This document shows, piece by piece, positions 28,121 through 37,870 of a stretch of 64,000 nucleotides of DNA. The notes under the pieces were generated by a model. That model worked only from the letters and a program-made list of their open reading frames with translations, had not been told where the DNA came from and made no database searches. A program made the translations under genes and the position numbers. Every line of letters starts with the position of its first letter. The stretch's first letter is position 1. The DNA comes from JAEZBP01 sp963832725 (GTDB taxonomy: Bacteria > Myxococcota_A > Polyangia > Polyangiales > Sandaracinaceae): NCBI GenBank assembly GCA_963832725.1, contig CAWHVG010000008.1:62001-126000 (forward strand). The letters run 5' to 3'.

Positions 28121-28498
28121 CTAGCGGAACGCCTTGCCTTGGGCGGAGCGTTGCAGCTCGGGTATGAACGAACGGTGCGGGAGGCGCGGCCGATCGAACT
28201 CGGCGCGCAAGCGGTTCAGGAAGTAGAGGAGCTGGGGAGACTTGAGGCGGCCTTCGACGTCGAGCCCGCTGAAGCGGAAGACCTTCACCTTCTCGCCACC
28301 CTCGCTGCGCACGTCGGCGTCGACGTCCTGGTCGAGCGCTTCCTCTTCGGCCTCGTCGCCTTCGAGGATCGCCGCCTCTTCGCGGGCGCCCGGCGGCGGG
28401 TCCTGGCCGAGCGCCGTGTCGGCCAGCATGGCGACCGGCGCGCTGGCCAACGCGGAGGCCAGCGCGAGCGCGAGCAGCCGGTTCGGCGAAGTGCGCAT
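28121..28498 (-). CDS. Small secreted protein of the envelope cluster
   Basis: 125 residues with a signal peptide (LLALALASALASAPVAMLADTALG), an acidic middle (EGDEAEEEALDQDVDADV) and a compact C-terminal motif VFRFSGLDVEGRLKSPQLLYFLNRL ending in Arg-rich RPRLPHRSFIPELQ. I know no function; proteins of this layout sit between the TPR lipoprotein and the AgmX-like gene in related myxobacterial clusters (inference). The ATG overlaps the stop of the upstream TPR lipoprotein gene (TGATG), so it is translationally coupled, and it is followed after 12 bp by the AgmX-like gene. Confidence 0.65.
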   Translation of the reverse strand: MRTSPNRLLALALASALASAPVAMLADTALGQDPPPGAREEAAILEGDEAEEEALDQDVDADVRSEGGEKVKVFRFSGLDVEGRLKSPQLLYFLNRLRAEFDRPRLPHRSFIPELQRSAQGKAFR

Positions 28499-29634
28499 CA
28501 GGCCTCGCCCTCCGAAGGCGGAGGCGCGGGCGCGGGAATCTCTCGCAGGTATCGCTCGGCCATCTCGCGGTGCTCCCCGCTAGAGGGTGCCACACGGAGG
28601 AAGCGCTCGAACAGCTCTCGGGCCTGCGGGCGCTCGTCGAGGAACTCCGCCAGCAGGACCCCGAGGTTGAAGAGCGCCGCCGGGTGGTTCGGGTTCTCGC
28701 GCAGGACGCGCTCGTACTCGCGGCGGGCTGCGCGGTTGTCGCCCTGACCACGCAGGGCCGCGCCGAGCGCGGCGCGCGCGTCGAGGTGATCGGGATCGCG
28801 CTCCAGCACGGCGCGGTACTCGGTGGCGGCCCCTTCGTAGTCGCCGGCGGCCAGGAGCACCGAGCCCTGGTTCAGGTGCGCCTGCGAGAAGCTCGGATCG
28901 ATCTGGATGGCCTGTCCGAACTGCTCGAACGCCGCCTGCGTATCGCCGCGGGCCAGCTGGAGTAGACCCATCTCGTCGTGCAGCTCGGCGCTCTCGGTGT
29001 CGATGTCCATGGCCTTGCGGAAGACCAGCTCGGCCACGTCGTACTGCTCGCGGGAGCGGTAGATGCGACCGATCTCGGTCAGCGCACCCACGTTCCGCGG
29101 CTCGCGGATGAGCACCTCGCGCGCCTGGGCCAGCGCCGCGTCGTGGTTCCCGCGCTGGCGCTCCACCGCGGTGAGCGCGAGGCGGACCGGGACGCTGTCC
29201 GGGTGACCCTGCAGGTAGTCGCTGAGCAGCGAGGCCGCCTGATCGCGCTCACCGAGCGCGTAGCGGGCCTCGGCCAGGCCGACCAGCACCTCACCCGCCG
29301 CCGGCTGCACGGCGCGGGCGGCCTCGAAGTGCTCGATGGCCTCGCGGATCTCACCGTGACGGCGCCGGATGACGCCGAGGTCGTACTGGGCCTCCCAGAC
29401 GTTCGGGTCGAGCTCCAGCGCACGCTCGAAGTGCTCGATGGCCCTCCTCTCGCGACCGGCTCCGCCGCGCGCGAGGAGGCGGGCGCCCGCGTTGAACTCG
29501 CGCACCGCGGCCGGATTGACCGGCGGCAGCTCCGTCAGGTGGGCCACCGGCGGCGGTCCGCCGCAGGCCGCGAGGCCGCCGCAGGCCGCGAGTAGGGCGC
29601 CGAGCGCGACGGCTCGGAACGCGGGAACGCTCAT
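28498..29634 (-). CDS. TPR outer-membrane lipoprotein (GltE/NfsE-like)
   Basis: A 378-residue lipoprotein. The signal peptide ends in a lipobox (GGLAAC). It is followed by about nine TPR units with clear A/G-Y/F spacing (AIEHFERALELDPNVWEAQYDLG, AAFEQFGQAIQIDPSFSQAHLNQG, ARREYERVLRENPNHPAALFNLG). TPR lipoproteins of this form are periplasmic scaffolds in Glt/Nfs-type trans-envelope complexes. The start overlaps the stop of the large TPR gene upstream (ATGA) and the stop overlaps the next ATG, so it sits inside a tightly coupled operon. No break was found in this gene. Confidence 0.82.
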   Translation of the reverse strand: MSVPAFRAVALGALLAACGGLAACGGPPPVAHLTELPPVNPAAVREFNAGARLLARGGAGRERRAIEHFERALELDPNVWEAQYDLGVIRRRHGEIREAIEHFEAARAVQPAAGEVLVGLAEARYALGERDQAASLLSDYLQGHPDSVPVRLALTAVERQRGNHDAALAQAREVLIREPRNVGALTEIGRIYRSREQYDVAELVFRKAMDIDTESAELHDEMGLLQLARGDTQAAFEQFGQAIQIDPSFSQAHLNQGSVLLAAGDYEGAATEYRAVLERDPDHLDARAALGAALRGQGDNRAARREYERVLRENPNHPAALFNLGVLLAEFLDERPQARELFERFLRVAPSSGEHREMAERYLREIPAPAPPPSEGEA

Positions 29635-32600
29635 CGGCGCCTCCTTCGGCGGCCGTGACGACGGCCCCGGCGACGACGCGCCGGTTGCTCTTCGTGCGTC
29701 TCGGGCGCGGACGTGGACGGCGCGGACGTGGACGGCGCGGACGTGGACGGCGCGGACGGCTCGCTCTCGTCGCCGGCGGAGTCGCCGTCGTCGTCCTCGG
29801 GCTCGCTTCGGTGCAGGCTCTCGAGCGGGCCCGGGATCGGGATCGGCGCCGACTCGCTGATCGCGCCGCCCATCTCGCGGAGCGGTGGGTACTGCACGTC
29901 GTTGAGGCGGGTCAGCCCCTCGCGCAGACGCGCGGTCCAGCGGTTGAAGATGCGCAGCTCGAGCGCGGTCTGGTAGCCGCCTTCGTAGGCCTCGAGCGCC
30001 CGCTCCTCGATCGGGATGATGAACGAGGAGAGCTGGTCCCGATAGGCCATCTCCTCTTCTTCGCTCAGCCCCTCCGGGATCGGCGCGTCGCGGAGGCCCT
30101 CGGCGTAGAGCTCGTAGCTGCGGCCGATCTGGAAGAGCGCCGCCGTCACCCACTCGGCCACGTGCAGCTCGACCACCTCGGCGAAGGCCTCGGCGGCGCG
30201 CCGGAGCAGCTCGCTCTTGCGCTCGAGGCGCTGGCGCAGCCCCTCCATGGGGCCGGCGATCTCGGATCTCCTCGTACTGGTGGAGGAGGTCCTCGGCCTG
30301 GATGAAGCGGGCCTGGGCGGCGTAGTAGAGGCCGCCGTCGCCCACCCGCGAGCGGGAGCGACGTGCCAGCCGCACCGCCGCCGTCAGCGCGCGGTCCGCG
30401 CCTTGCCGGTCGCCGGCCGCGATGAGCACCTGGGCCAGCCGGGTGTCGGCCTCGATCTGCCGGTCGACGTCGTGCGAGCGCCGGATGAAGCGCCGGTACA
30501 CGTCGGCCGCCTCGGTGTTGCGCCCCGCCGCGGCCTGCGCGCGGCCGATGAGGAAGGTGACCTCGTCCGCCTGCGCGTTTTGATCGAAGCGGGAGAGGAA
30601 CTGCTCTCCGTCGGTCACGGCGCGGTCGTTGTCACCCGCGGTCACGCGGAGCAGCGTCGCGTTGTAGAGCGAGTCGGCCGCCTTCTCGCCCTGCGGGAAG
30701 TGCTCGCCGTAGGCCTCGTAGAAGCGCGCCGCGTCGGCGAACTGCGCGATCGACTCGTACATCTGGGCGCCGGCCCAGGCGCCGCGCGCGCCGATCTCGG
30801 TGCCCGGGTGATGGGCGATCAGCTGATCGTAGGCGCCCGCCGCGCCGCCGAGGTTGCCCGCTTGCTGGTACTCGACGCCCGCGTTGAAGTAGGCCTGTGG
30901 CGCGCGCTCGTCGTTCGGGAACTCCTGCGCCGCCCGGAGGTAGGCCTCGGCGGCCTGGGTGTGCTCGCCGCGGCCCGCGAGCTGCTCGCCGGTCGCGAAC
31001 ACCGCCTGCAGGATCAGCGCGTCGAGGCGCCGCTGGCTCTCCTCGGTCTGGAACGCCGGCGAGCTCTTCAGGCGCCGCGCCCACGCTTCGATGTTCTGGT
31101 AGTCGTGCGCGCGGTTGAAGCTGTCGAGGATCAGCTCGCCCGCGGTGACCGCGTAGGGGCTGTTCGGGAAGCGCTCGAGGAGCTGGCCGAAGAGACGGAC
31201 GGCCGGATCGGTCGAATCTGCCGGTCGTAGTAGAGCCGACCCTGCCGGAAGAGGATCTCGGGCAGATCCGGATCGTCCGGGAACTGCTGGACGTAGAGCT
31301 CGATCGCGGAGGCGAAACGGCGGTCGTTGCCGGTCTCGCCGCAGGGATCCTGATCGGCCTCGTCGGACGTCTCCCCGTCCTCGGGGCCCTCCGTATCGGC
31401 CTCGGCGGTGGTCTCTTCGCTCTCGTCGCTCGCCTCGTCGCCCTCGGGCGCGCTCTCTTCGCTCGTCTCCGGTGCGCTCGTCTCCTCTGCCGCCGGGGTG
31501 CCGCCTTGGTTGCGCTGCTCGGTGCAGCGGGCGAGCTGGGCCTCGCGCACGCGCTCGAACGCGCCGATCGCGTTGTAGAGCGCGTCGTGGGTGTAGCGAC
31601 CGCTCGGATCCTGCTGCGCCGCCGCCAGGTAGGTCTGGCCGGCGTCGTCCCAGCGATCGAGGTGGTGGAAGAGGATCTCCGCCCGGTAGAAGCGCAGATC
31701 GTAGGACTGCTCGGACTCCGGGAAGTGGTCGAGGTAGATGGCGTAGAGCCGCTCGGCTTGCTCGAAGAGGCGCGTCTGGTTCTCGCGCTGGGCGAGATCG
31801 TGCCAGCGCATGGCGCGAACGCGAAGCGCCCGCTCGATCATCTCGCGGGTGTCGGAGACGACCTCCGGGTCGCTCTGCGCGCGCGCCCAATCGCTCCCGT
31901 CCAGATAGTCGTCGGCGAGCTGCTCGAGCGAGTCGATCGTCTCGACGACCTGGCCCATGGCGCCGTAGCCGCGGGTGACGGCCAGCGCCCAGCGCGGCGC
32001 CCGCTCGTCGTTGCTCATCCGCTCGAGCAGGAGCCGATAGGCCTCGATGCCGCGGTCCCAGCGGTCCTGCTCGTAGAAGCGCGAGGCCAGACGGACGAGG
32101 ACGCGGTCGGCGTAGCGCTCGCCGCCGATCTCCTCCAGGAACGCGAAGACGTCGGCGGCCGTGTTGTTCTCGTCCTCGGTGAAGACTTGGATGAGATACT
32201 CGAGCGCTTCGCTCTGCAGCTCTCTCAGGCGCTGGCGCTGAGTGGCGCTGACGTGACCTCGGCCGCGGCCGAGATCGAGCACCTGCCGGAAGCGCCGCGC
32301 CGCCTCTGTGGTGCGGTCCAGGCGCCACATGCACCACGCGCTCTTGAAGAGCGCCATTCCGTAGAGCTCGCTGTCGCGATAGCGCAGGACCTGATCGAAG
32401 CGGGTCAGCGCGCCGGCGAAGTCGGCCTGCGCGAAGCGGGCCTCGGCCAGCGCCATGTGCGAGTCGGGGACGAAGCGGCTGTCCGGGAACTCGTCGAGGA
32501 TGCGCCGGTAGAGCGCGAGCGCGTCGTCGAGCCGGCCGGCCTCCGTCATCGAGAAGGCCTTCATGTAGAGCACCAGATCGTAGCGATCGTAGTCGCGGTG

Positions 32601-33152
32601 GTGCTCCAGGATGCGGTCGTAGAGCTGTACCGAGCTGCCGTAGTCCGGGCGGGGCGGCTCGGCCGAGCGGTTGGCCTCCGGCACCTGCTGCCAGGCGGCG
32701 AAGCCCTCCAGGTAGCGCGCGCGGGCTTCCTCCCAGCGGAGCTCGGCGAGCCGCAAGAGCGCGTCGGGCATCTCCGCCGCGTCCTCCGGCTCCTCTTGGA
32801 TGAACTCCTCGAGCAAGCGGATGGCGGTCTCGCGACGCTGGACCAAGAGCTGCTCGCGCTCGTGGAGCAGGCGCTCGAGCTGGGCGTCGTGGAACTCGCG
32901 AGCCGCGGCACCGAGCGAGTCCGGGCGCTCGCGCAGGTAGAGGTGGTCCTCCAGATCGCTGGCACCGCCGCGGGACCGGCCGTGACGGGCGGGGCTCGCC
33001 TCGTCGGGCGCGCCCTCGTCGACGTCGATGCGTCGCTCGTCGGCCGGCTCCTGGAAGCGCGTGCTCACGTTCGCGCCCTGGCCGTCCTGGGCCGCCGCGC
33101 TCGCGCCGCCACCGAGGACCAGCACGATCGCCAGGATCCCAGCGCGCTTCAC
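29631..33152 (-). CDS. Large TPR protein of the envelope cluster (GltD/NfsD-like), two frameshifts
   Basis: About 1170 residues when joined. It starts with a signal peptide (AGILAIVLVLGGGASAAAQ) and continues with tandem TPR-like repeats rich in YxxxxxxFPxS turns (ALYRRILDEFPDSRFVPDSH, FGQLLERFPNSPYAVTAGE, YDQLIAHHPGTEIGARGAWA). A low-complexity acidic stretch lies at about residues 555-610. The C-terminus has a Ser/Thr/Pro repeat and a basic tail (RRRRGRRHGRRRRRR). Two single-base breaks are seen: near 31210 (LYYDRQ to STDPAVRLF, one base missing) and near 30268 (YEEI to IAGPMEG, one base extra). Sequence on each side is well conserved in style. It overlaps its neighbours by 4 bp at both ends (ATGA). 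It probably scaffolds a periplasmic complex. Confidence 0.78.
29704..29758 (+). repeat. 15-bp minisatellite inside the TPR gene
   Basis: Three perfect copies plus a partial fourth of ggcgcggacgtggac. On the minus strand this encodes a Ser-Thr-Ala-Pro repeat (SAPSTSAPSTSAP) just before the basic C-terminal tail of the large TPR protein. Since 15 is a multiple of three, copy-number changes keep the frame. Confidence 0.9.
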
Positions 33153-35219
33153 TGCCCCTCCTCGACGGCCGCCGCCTCGGAGTCCATGGCCTCGGCTGAC
33201 GCGTCCTCTTCGACCGGATCCTCCTGGAGCGCGTCTTCCTCGTCGAGCTGGCCCGCGTCCTCCTCGAACTCGTCCGCCCAGTACTCGCCTTCGAAGGGCC
33301 AGTACTCCTCGTCGTCGCGGAGCAGCCCCTGGATCGAGAGGGGATCCTGGAGCTCGGGCGGGAAGCGACCGGCGGCCAGGCTCTCGATCTGGATCTCGAT
33401 CCGCCGCTTGCTGCCCATCACCGCGTCGATGCGACCGATCCGCGAGCGCCGCAGGTACCCGCCGAGGTTGCTCCGCAGTCCGCCGAGCGCCCGGATCGCC
33501 GCGTCGTTCGCCGCCGACACCATCCGCGCCCGCACCGACGAGACGCGCGCGGCGAACTGCGATGCCGCCTGGCGATCCCTCTGGAGCAACGCGTCCACGC
33601 CCTCACCGCTCGGCTCTCCTTGCGTCGCCGGCGTGTTGCTCGCCGCCTCGTTCAGCCGCCGCTCCAGCTCGCCGACCCGGCCACCGAGCGCCGAGAGCTC
33701 TTCCTGCAAGGGCTGGATGCGCGCGGCGTCGGCTCCCTCGTGGCGCATCGCCTGGAGCTGGTCGGTCAGCGCCCGGACCACGGCGCGCGCCCCGTCCAGA
33801 TCGCGCCGGAGCGCCGTCACCTCGTCGAGCGCCTCGACCTGATCGGCGGCGGCTCGGGGCGCGTCGCTCCCGGCCAGCCGGCCCAGGATGGCGCCGAGCT
33901 GCTCGGGCACGCGTCCCGCTCGCGCCGCCTCGGCGTCGAGCGTCCGCACCTCGCGGTAGAGCCGGTAGAAGTCCGGGTTCACACGCAGGAGCGACATCAA
34001 GAGCGCGTGGACGTCGACCGGCGCCTCGCCGCCTTCGCCGGGCGCCTGACCTTCGGCCGTGGGCGCGCTCTGGCCGCGATCCTCGACCGCGAGCAGCTCC
34101 TCGAAGAGCCGGTCCTGCCGGGACGGGCTGGCCAGGATGGCGTCGATCTCGCGCACCACCGGGGTGAAGCGGGTCTGGAACTCCGTGAAGAGCCGGTCGG
34201 CGTCCTCGAAGTCGCAGCGAGCCAGGTGGATGTAGCCGCGCAGGAGCGAGGCCTCGTGGACGTAGGGCGAGTCCGGGAAGCGCGCCTCGAGCTGGTCGAG
34301 GAGATCGATCGCCGTGTCGTGCTCGTCGCCTTCGTACATCGCCCACGCCGACTCGAAGAGCGCCTCGGCGACGCGATCGGAGTCCTGCGGGACCTGGAAG
34401 TAGTAGTAGAAGGCGTCGTCGGCGCGACGGCCTTCGTGCGCCACCCGGCCCAGCGCCAGCCAGGTCAGGTCGCGGATTCTCGAAGTAGCGTCGGTCCGCG
34501 TAGAAGGAGAGCTGGTCGGTGTCCGCCGTCGTCGCGATGGAGCAGAAGTGGTCCTCGGCGGTGTCGAGCTCGCCGGCCTGCGCCGCGATGACGCCCTGCA
34601 GGTAGCGCGCGTTGGCGTAGAAGCGGCTCTGGCGGCCGATCTGCTCCAAAAAGCGCAGCGCGCCCTCCCAGTCGTGGGCGTCGTAGCGGGCGCGTCCCTG
34701 CAGGTAGAGCAGCTCGTTCTGCGCGTCACGGTCGAGCGTGTCCGCGGGCGCGGTGGCGACCAGCTCCTGCGCTGCCGCGTCGAGATCGGCGCCCTCGAGC
34801 GCCACGTCGACCGCGCGCCGGTAGGCCGGGCCGAAGTAGGGATCCTGCGGGCCGCGCTCCAGGATGCGGATCAGGTAGCGCCACGCGCTCCTTTGCGCGC
34901 CGAGCCTCGCCAGCGAGCTGGCCAGCATGAGCTCGGCGCTCCGGTACTCGTCGGCGGTGTCGAAGTCGCGGAAGCGCGGGCTCTCCACGGCCTCGTAGAG
35001 GACGCTCTGGGCCTCCTCGTAGCGATCGTCGAGGTAGAGCTGCTCGCCTTGGCGGACCAGCGCTCGGAGCGCGTCGACCGAGCCCGTCTCCGGCGCGATC
35101 AGCCGGCGCTCCGCCATCGCGTCGTAGTAGTCGGCCAGGCGCGTCGGCTCGCCATCCTGCGCCCACGCCGGAGCGGGCGCGCCGAGGAGCGCGAGCGCGA
35201 GCAGAGCCCCGCGCCTCAT
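33149..35219 (-). CDS. TPR/coiled-coil protein of the envelope cluster, one frameshift
   Basis: About 690 residues when joined. A signal peptide (LLALALLGAPAPAWAQ) is followed by TPR-like helices (YEEAQSVLYEAVESPRF, ALRFLEQIGRQSRFYANARYLQG, AIDLLDQLEARFPDSPYVHEA), a coiled-coil-like region near residues 440-500 (EEVTAL, QLQAMRHEGADAARIQPLQE, LGGRVGELERRLNEAASN), and a very acidic C-terminus rich in E and D. One break at about 34486 shifts the frame from RRYFE to IRDLTWLALG and looks like one extra A. The stop overlaps the start of the next TPR gene (ATGA). Role inferred from position: a periplasmic part of the same trans-envelope machine. Confidence 0.75.
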
Positions 35220-35267
35220 CCGGCGCTCCTCTGGACAGAAGGCATGGGGTCGCAGCTCACGTCGTCC

Positions 35268-36072
35268 TCATTGCGCGGGCAGGGCGCGGGTGGCGACGCG
35301 CATGCGCGTTCGGACCTCGTAGTGGCCTTCGCCGGAGCTCGGGAACGCGCTGGCCATGTCGGAGCCGTCCTCGAGGATCAGCGAGACCTCGCTCAGCCGC
35401 TCGCGCACCACCTGGAAGCGGTAGCTCTCGCGCAGCGTGTACCGATAGGCGTCATCCTCCTGCGCGCGCTCCTCGACCTCCAGCGTCAGCACGTGCGGGC
35501 CGGGCGCGAGGGCGCCGGCGAAGACCTCTCGGCCATCGGCGGCGTGCTCGACCGGCCCATCGGACTGGAACACCGGCGCGCCGTCGAGGTGCACCACCAG
35601 GCGGGCCAGCGATACGCGGTCGCCCGTCCGGTCCTGCAGCATCACGCGGATGCGGGTGTGGAAGAGCTCGTTCCCGAGCGCGTGGACGCGCATCCGGGCC
35701 TGGACCAGGTCGTCCATCAGCGTGACGTAGTCGGCGCGGATCGGCGCCACGTCCACCGCCTCACCGGGATCGTACTCGGGGGCGGGCGCGCTGCTCGGCG
35801 CGGCCGGCGGCGCGGCCACTTCTTCGGCCTGCGCCTCCGCCGGCGGCTCCTCGGTCGGCGCGGCGGGCGGCGCCTCTTCCTCGGTCGCGGCCGCAGCTTC
35901 CTCGGCGGGCGGCGTCTCGTCGGCCGGCGGGCGTCTCCTGCACCTGCTCGGTGGTCTGCCGGGTATGACGGCGCCGCCGACGGCGCCTGCGCTGCGCGTC
36001 GGCGCCGTCGACCAGCAGGCCTACGACCAGCGTGGCGATGAGCACCGAGAGGAGGGTTCGTCGCAGGGACAT
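35268..36072 (-). CDS. Secreted protein with Ala/Pro/Glu-rich linker and C-terminal beta domain, one frameshift
   Basis: About 268 residues when joined. A signal peptide (LLSVLIATLVVGLLVDGADAQ) is followed by an eight-Arg run and then, after a one-base break near 35930, an Ala/Pro/Glu-rich linker (ETPPAEEAAAATEEEAPPAA). The C-terminal 150 residues (YVTLMDDLVQARMRVHALG, VSLARLVVHLDGAPVFQSD, GPHVLTLEVEERAQEDD) look like a compact beta fold. Proteins of this kind are often called dihydrolipoamide acetyltransferase-like only because of the linker; no lipoyl domain is seen. It lies between the beta-barrel gene upstream and the TPR gene downstream on the same strand. Confidence 0.65.
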
Positions 36073-36096
36073 GGCGGACCGAGCTACCCCGAAGGG

Positions 36097-36936
36097 CTAG
36101 GGGGTGAAGGGCAGGAATGCGGACAATCCGAGCGTGGCGGTGAGGTTGTTGACGATCCTCGACTGGCCGAGGAGCTGCTGCTCCATGACCTGGTCGCGCA
36201 CGTCGATGCGGATGGCGAACCAGGTGTCGAAGAAGAACTTCACGCCCATGCCTCCGCTGAACATCAGCCCGCGCGAGCTCTGGTTGTCGGTCACGCCACC
36301 GCCGATGGCGATGTTGAAGTCGAAGCGGCCGATGTCGCCGCCGAACCAGCGCAGCTTCCCGTACGCGAGCGTCCAGATGAGGTGCGCCTGGGGGATGAAC
36401 ACCGGCGCGTCGAGGCGGATCAGCGAGACGCCGCGGTCCTGCTCGATGATGCGGACCAGCTCCGAGTTGGCTCGGCTGTAGGCGAAGCTCGCCTCGAGCG
36501 CGATGTCCTCGGTGACGTGGAACGTGAGGGCCGCCTGCAGGAGGTAGCTCGCGCTCAAGAGATCGGCCGCGTAGAGGCCACCCATCGCGCTGATCTCGAA
36601 ACGGAGCGCCTTCTGGAAGAGCCGCTCGCGCACGCCGCGGTAGCGCCGGCGGGCGTTGAGCTCGTCCCGGATGGCCTCGTCGATGCACTGGGCGTGGACG
36701 ACGCTCGGGAGCAGGACGGCGACGGCCAGCGTCGGAGCCAGCAGCACCGAGAGCTGCAGCGCGAGACCGAGGAGGGGGCTGCGACGCGAGACGCGGCCTC
36801 CGCCCGGAACCCGGAGCGATCGAGGGGCCTGGAGCCCCGCGTCCGAACACGGCACCGGCTCGGACGAGTCGAGCTCCGGCGCCGAGGACGAGCGCGGAAA
36901 CCCACGCGGGCCCCGCAGGGACGAACGGGTTCCCAT
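36097..36936 (-). CDS. Outer-membrane beta-barrel protein (Myxococcota type)
   Basis: Up to 279 residues. A hydrophobic export segment (LGLALQLSVLLAPTLAVAVLLPSVVHAQC) precedes a mature part with alternating amphipathic strands (ALRFEISAMGGLYAADLLSASYLLQ, FDFNIAIGGGVTDNQ, GMGVKFFFDTWFAIRIDVRDQVM) ending FLPF, typical of myxobacterial barrel proteins in Glt/Nfs-type loci. ATG 36936 leaves an unusually long N-terminal region before the export segment, so the true start may be further in. It is the first gene of the minus-strand envelope cluster, 24 bp upstream of the linker protein gene. Confidence 0.72.
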   Translation of the reverse strand: MGTRSSLRGPRGFPRSSSAPELDSSEPVPCSDAGLQAPRSLRVPGGGRVSRRSPLLGLALQLSVLLAPTLAVAVLLPSVVHAQCIDEAIRDELNARRRYRGVRERLFQKALRFEISAMGGLYAADLLSASYLLQAALTFHVTEDIALEASFAYSRANSELVRIIEQDRGVSLIRLDAPVFIPQAHLIWTLAYGKLRWFGGDIGRFDFNIAIGGGVTDNQSSRGLMFSGGMGVKFFFDTWFAIRIDVRDQVMEQQLLGQSRIVNNLTATLGLSAFLPFTP

Positions 36937-37295
36937 CGCCGCCTTTGGTACCCGTCCGCAGCGCTCGCTGTCAATCGTGTCGCGCGCGAGGGGACCGATT
37001 CTCCACCTTTCGGGAGGCGCGGCGGTGGGGGCCCGGGAGGCGGTGCCGATCGCGCGAATGTCGCTTCGACCCCTGCGAATCACGGGCAAAAGCACCGAGG
37101 GGCGGCCCGAGGAGCCGAGCTCTTCGAATGGAGTGCCAGCCTTCCCTCGAAGCACCCGAGTCGGCCCGGGACGGTCCGGATGTGCGTTCGAACCGACGAG
37201 CATCAGTTCCTTCAACGGCAGAGACACGGACGGACAGGGCCTCCCGCCCGAAAGCCGAGGAGCGGGGTGCTCCGACGGACTGCTACGATGAGCGC

Positions 37296-37811
37296 GTGGA
37301 ATTCGCTCTCGCATCGAGCCGCCTCCGTCCCTGGCGCCATAGCGATCTGGAGTCGCTGGTCCGGCACGCCGACGATCCGCGGGTGGCGAGCACCGTCCGC
37401 GACCGCTTTCCTCGGCCGTACACACGCGAAGACGGCGAAGATTGGCTCTCTCATGCGGCCGCCCAGGGCCGCGCGAACAACCTCGCCATCGAGGTCGACG
37501 GCCAGGCGGTCGGCGGCATCGGGATGATCCCGGGCGACGACGTCAGCCGGCTCACGGCCGAGGTCGGCTATTGGCTCGGCCACGCGTATTGGGGTCGCGG
37601 GATCATGACCGACGCGGTCCGAGCCTACAGCGACCACCTCCTCGACGAGCGCGAGTTCATCCGGCTGGAGGCGCCCGTCTTCGAGTCGAACCCCGCCTCG
37701 GCGCGGGTGCTGGAGAAGGCCGGCTACACGCTCGAGTGCCGCCAGCGGCGCGCCGCCATCAAGGCCGAGCGCATCATGGACATCCTCATGTACGTCCGCC
37801 TGGCGGAGTGA
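37296..37811 (+). CDS. GNAT N-acetyltransferase (RimJ/RimL type)
   Basis: A 171-residue GNAT enzyme. Marks are SSRLRPWRHSDLESLVRHADDP at the N-terminus, the beta4/acetyl-CoA region AEVGYWLGHAYWGRGIMTDAV (x-GRG-I in place of RGxGx) and ESNPASARVLEKAGYTLE, the last being characteristic of RimJ/RimL-like and ribosomal-protein-like acetyltransferases. The start is GTG 37296, where similarity begins; the open frame to 36945 is not family-like. It is a lone gene followed after 59 bp by the molybdoenzyme on the same strand. Substrate unknown. Confidence 0.85.
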   Translation: MEFALASSRLRPWRHSDLESLVRHADDPRVASTVRDRFPRPYTREDGEDWLSHAAAQGRANNLAIEVDGQAVGGIGMIPGDDVSRLTAEVGYWLGHAYWGRGIMTDAVRAYSDHLLDEREFIRLEAPVFESNPASARVLEKAGYTLECRQRRAAIKAERIMDILMYVRLAE

Positions 37812-37870
37812 TCGCCGGGGACCTCGATCCGATTCGGCCGCGCCCGCATACTCTTCGGTCGGAGGGCGCG

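Noticed and set aside
35268..36072. Dihydrolipoamide acetyltransferase for the Ala/Pro/Glu-rich protein
   Set aside because: Only the linker composition is similar; there is no lipoyl or catalytic domain and the protein has a signal peptide.
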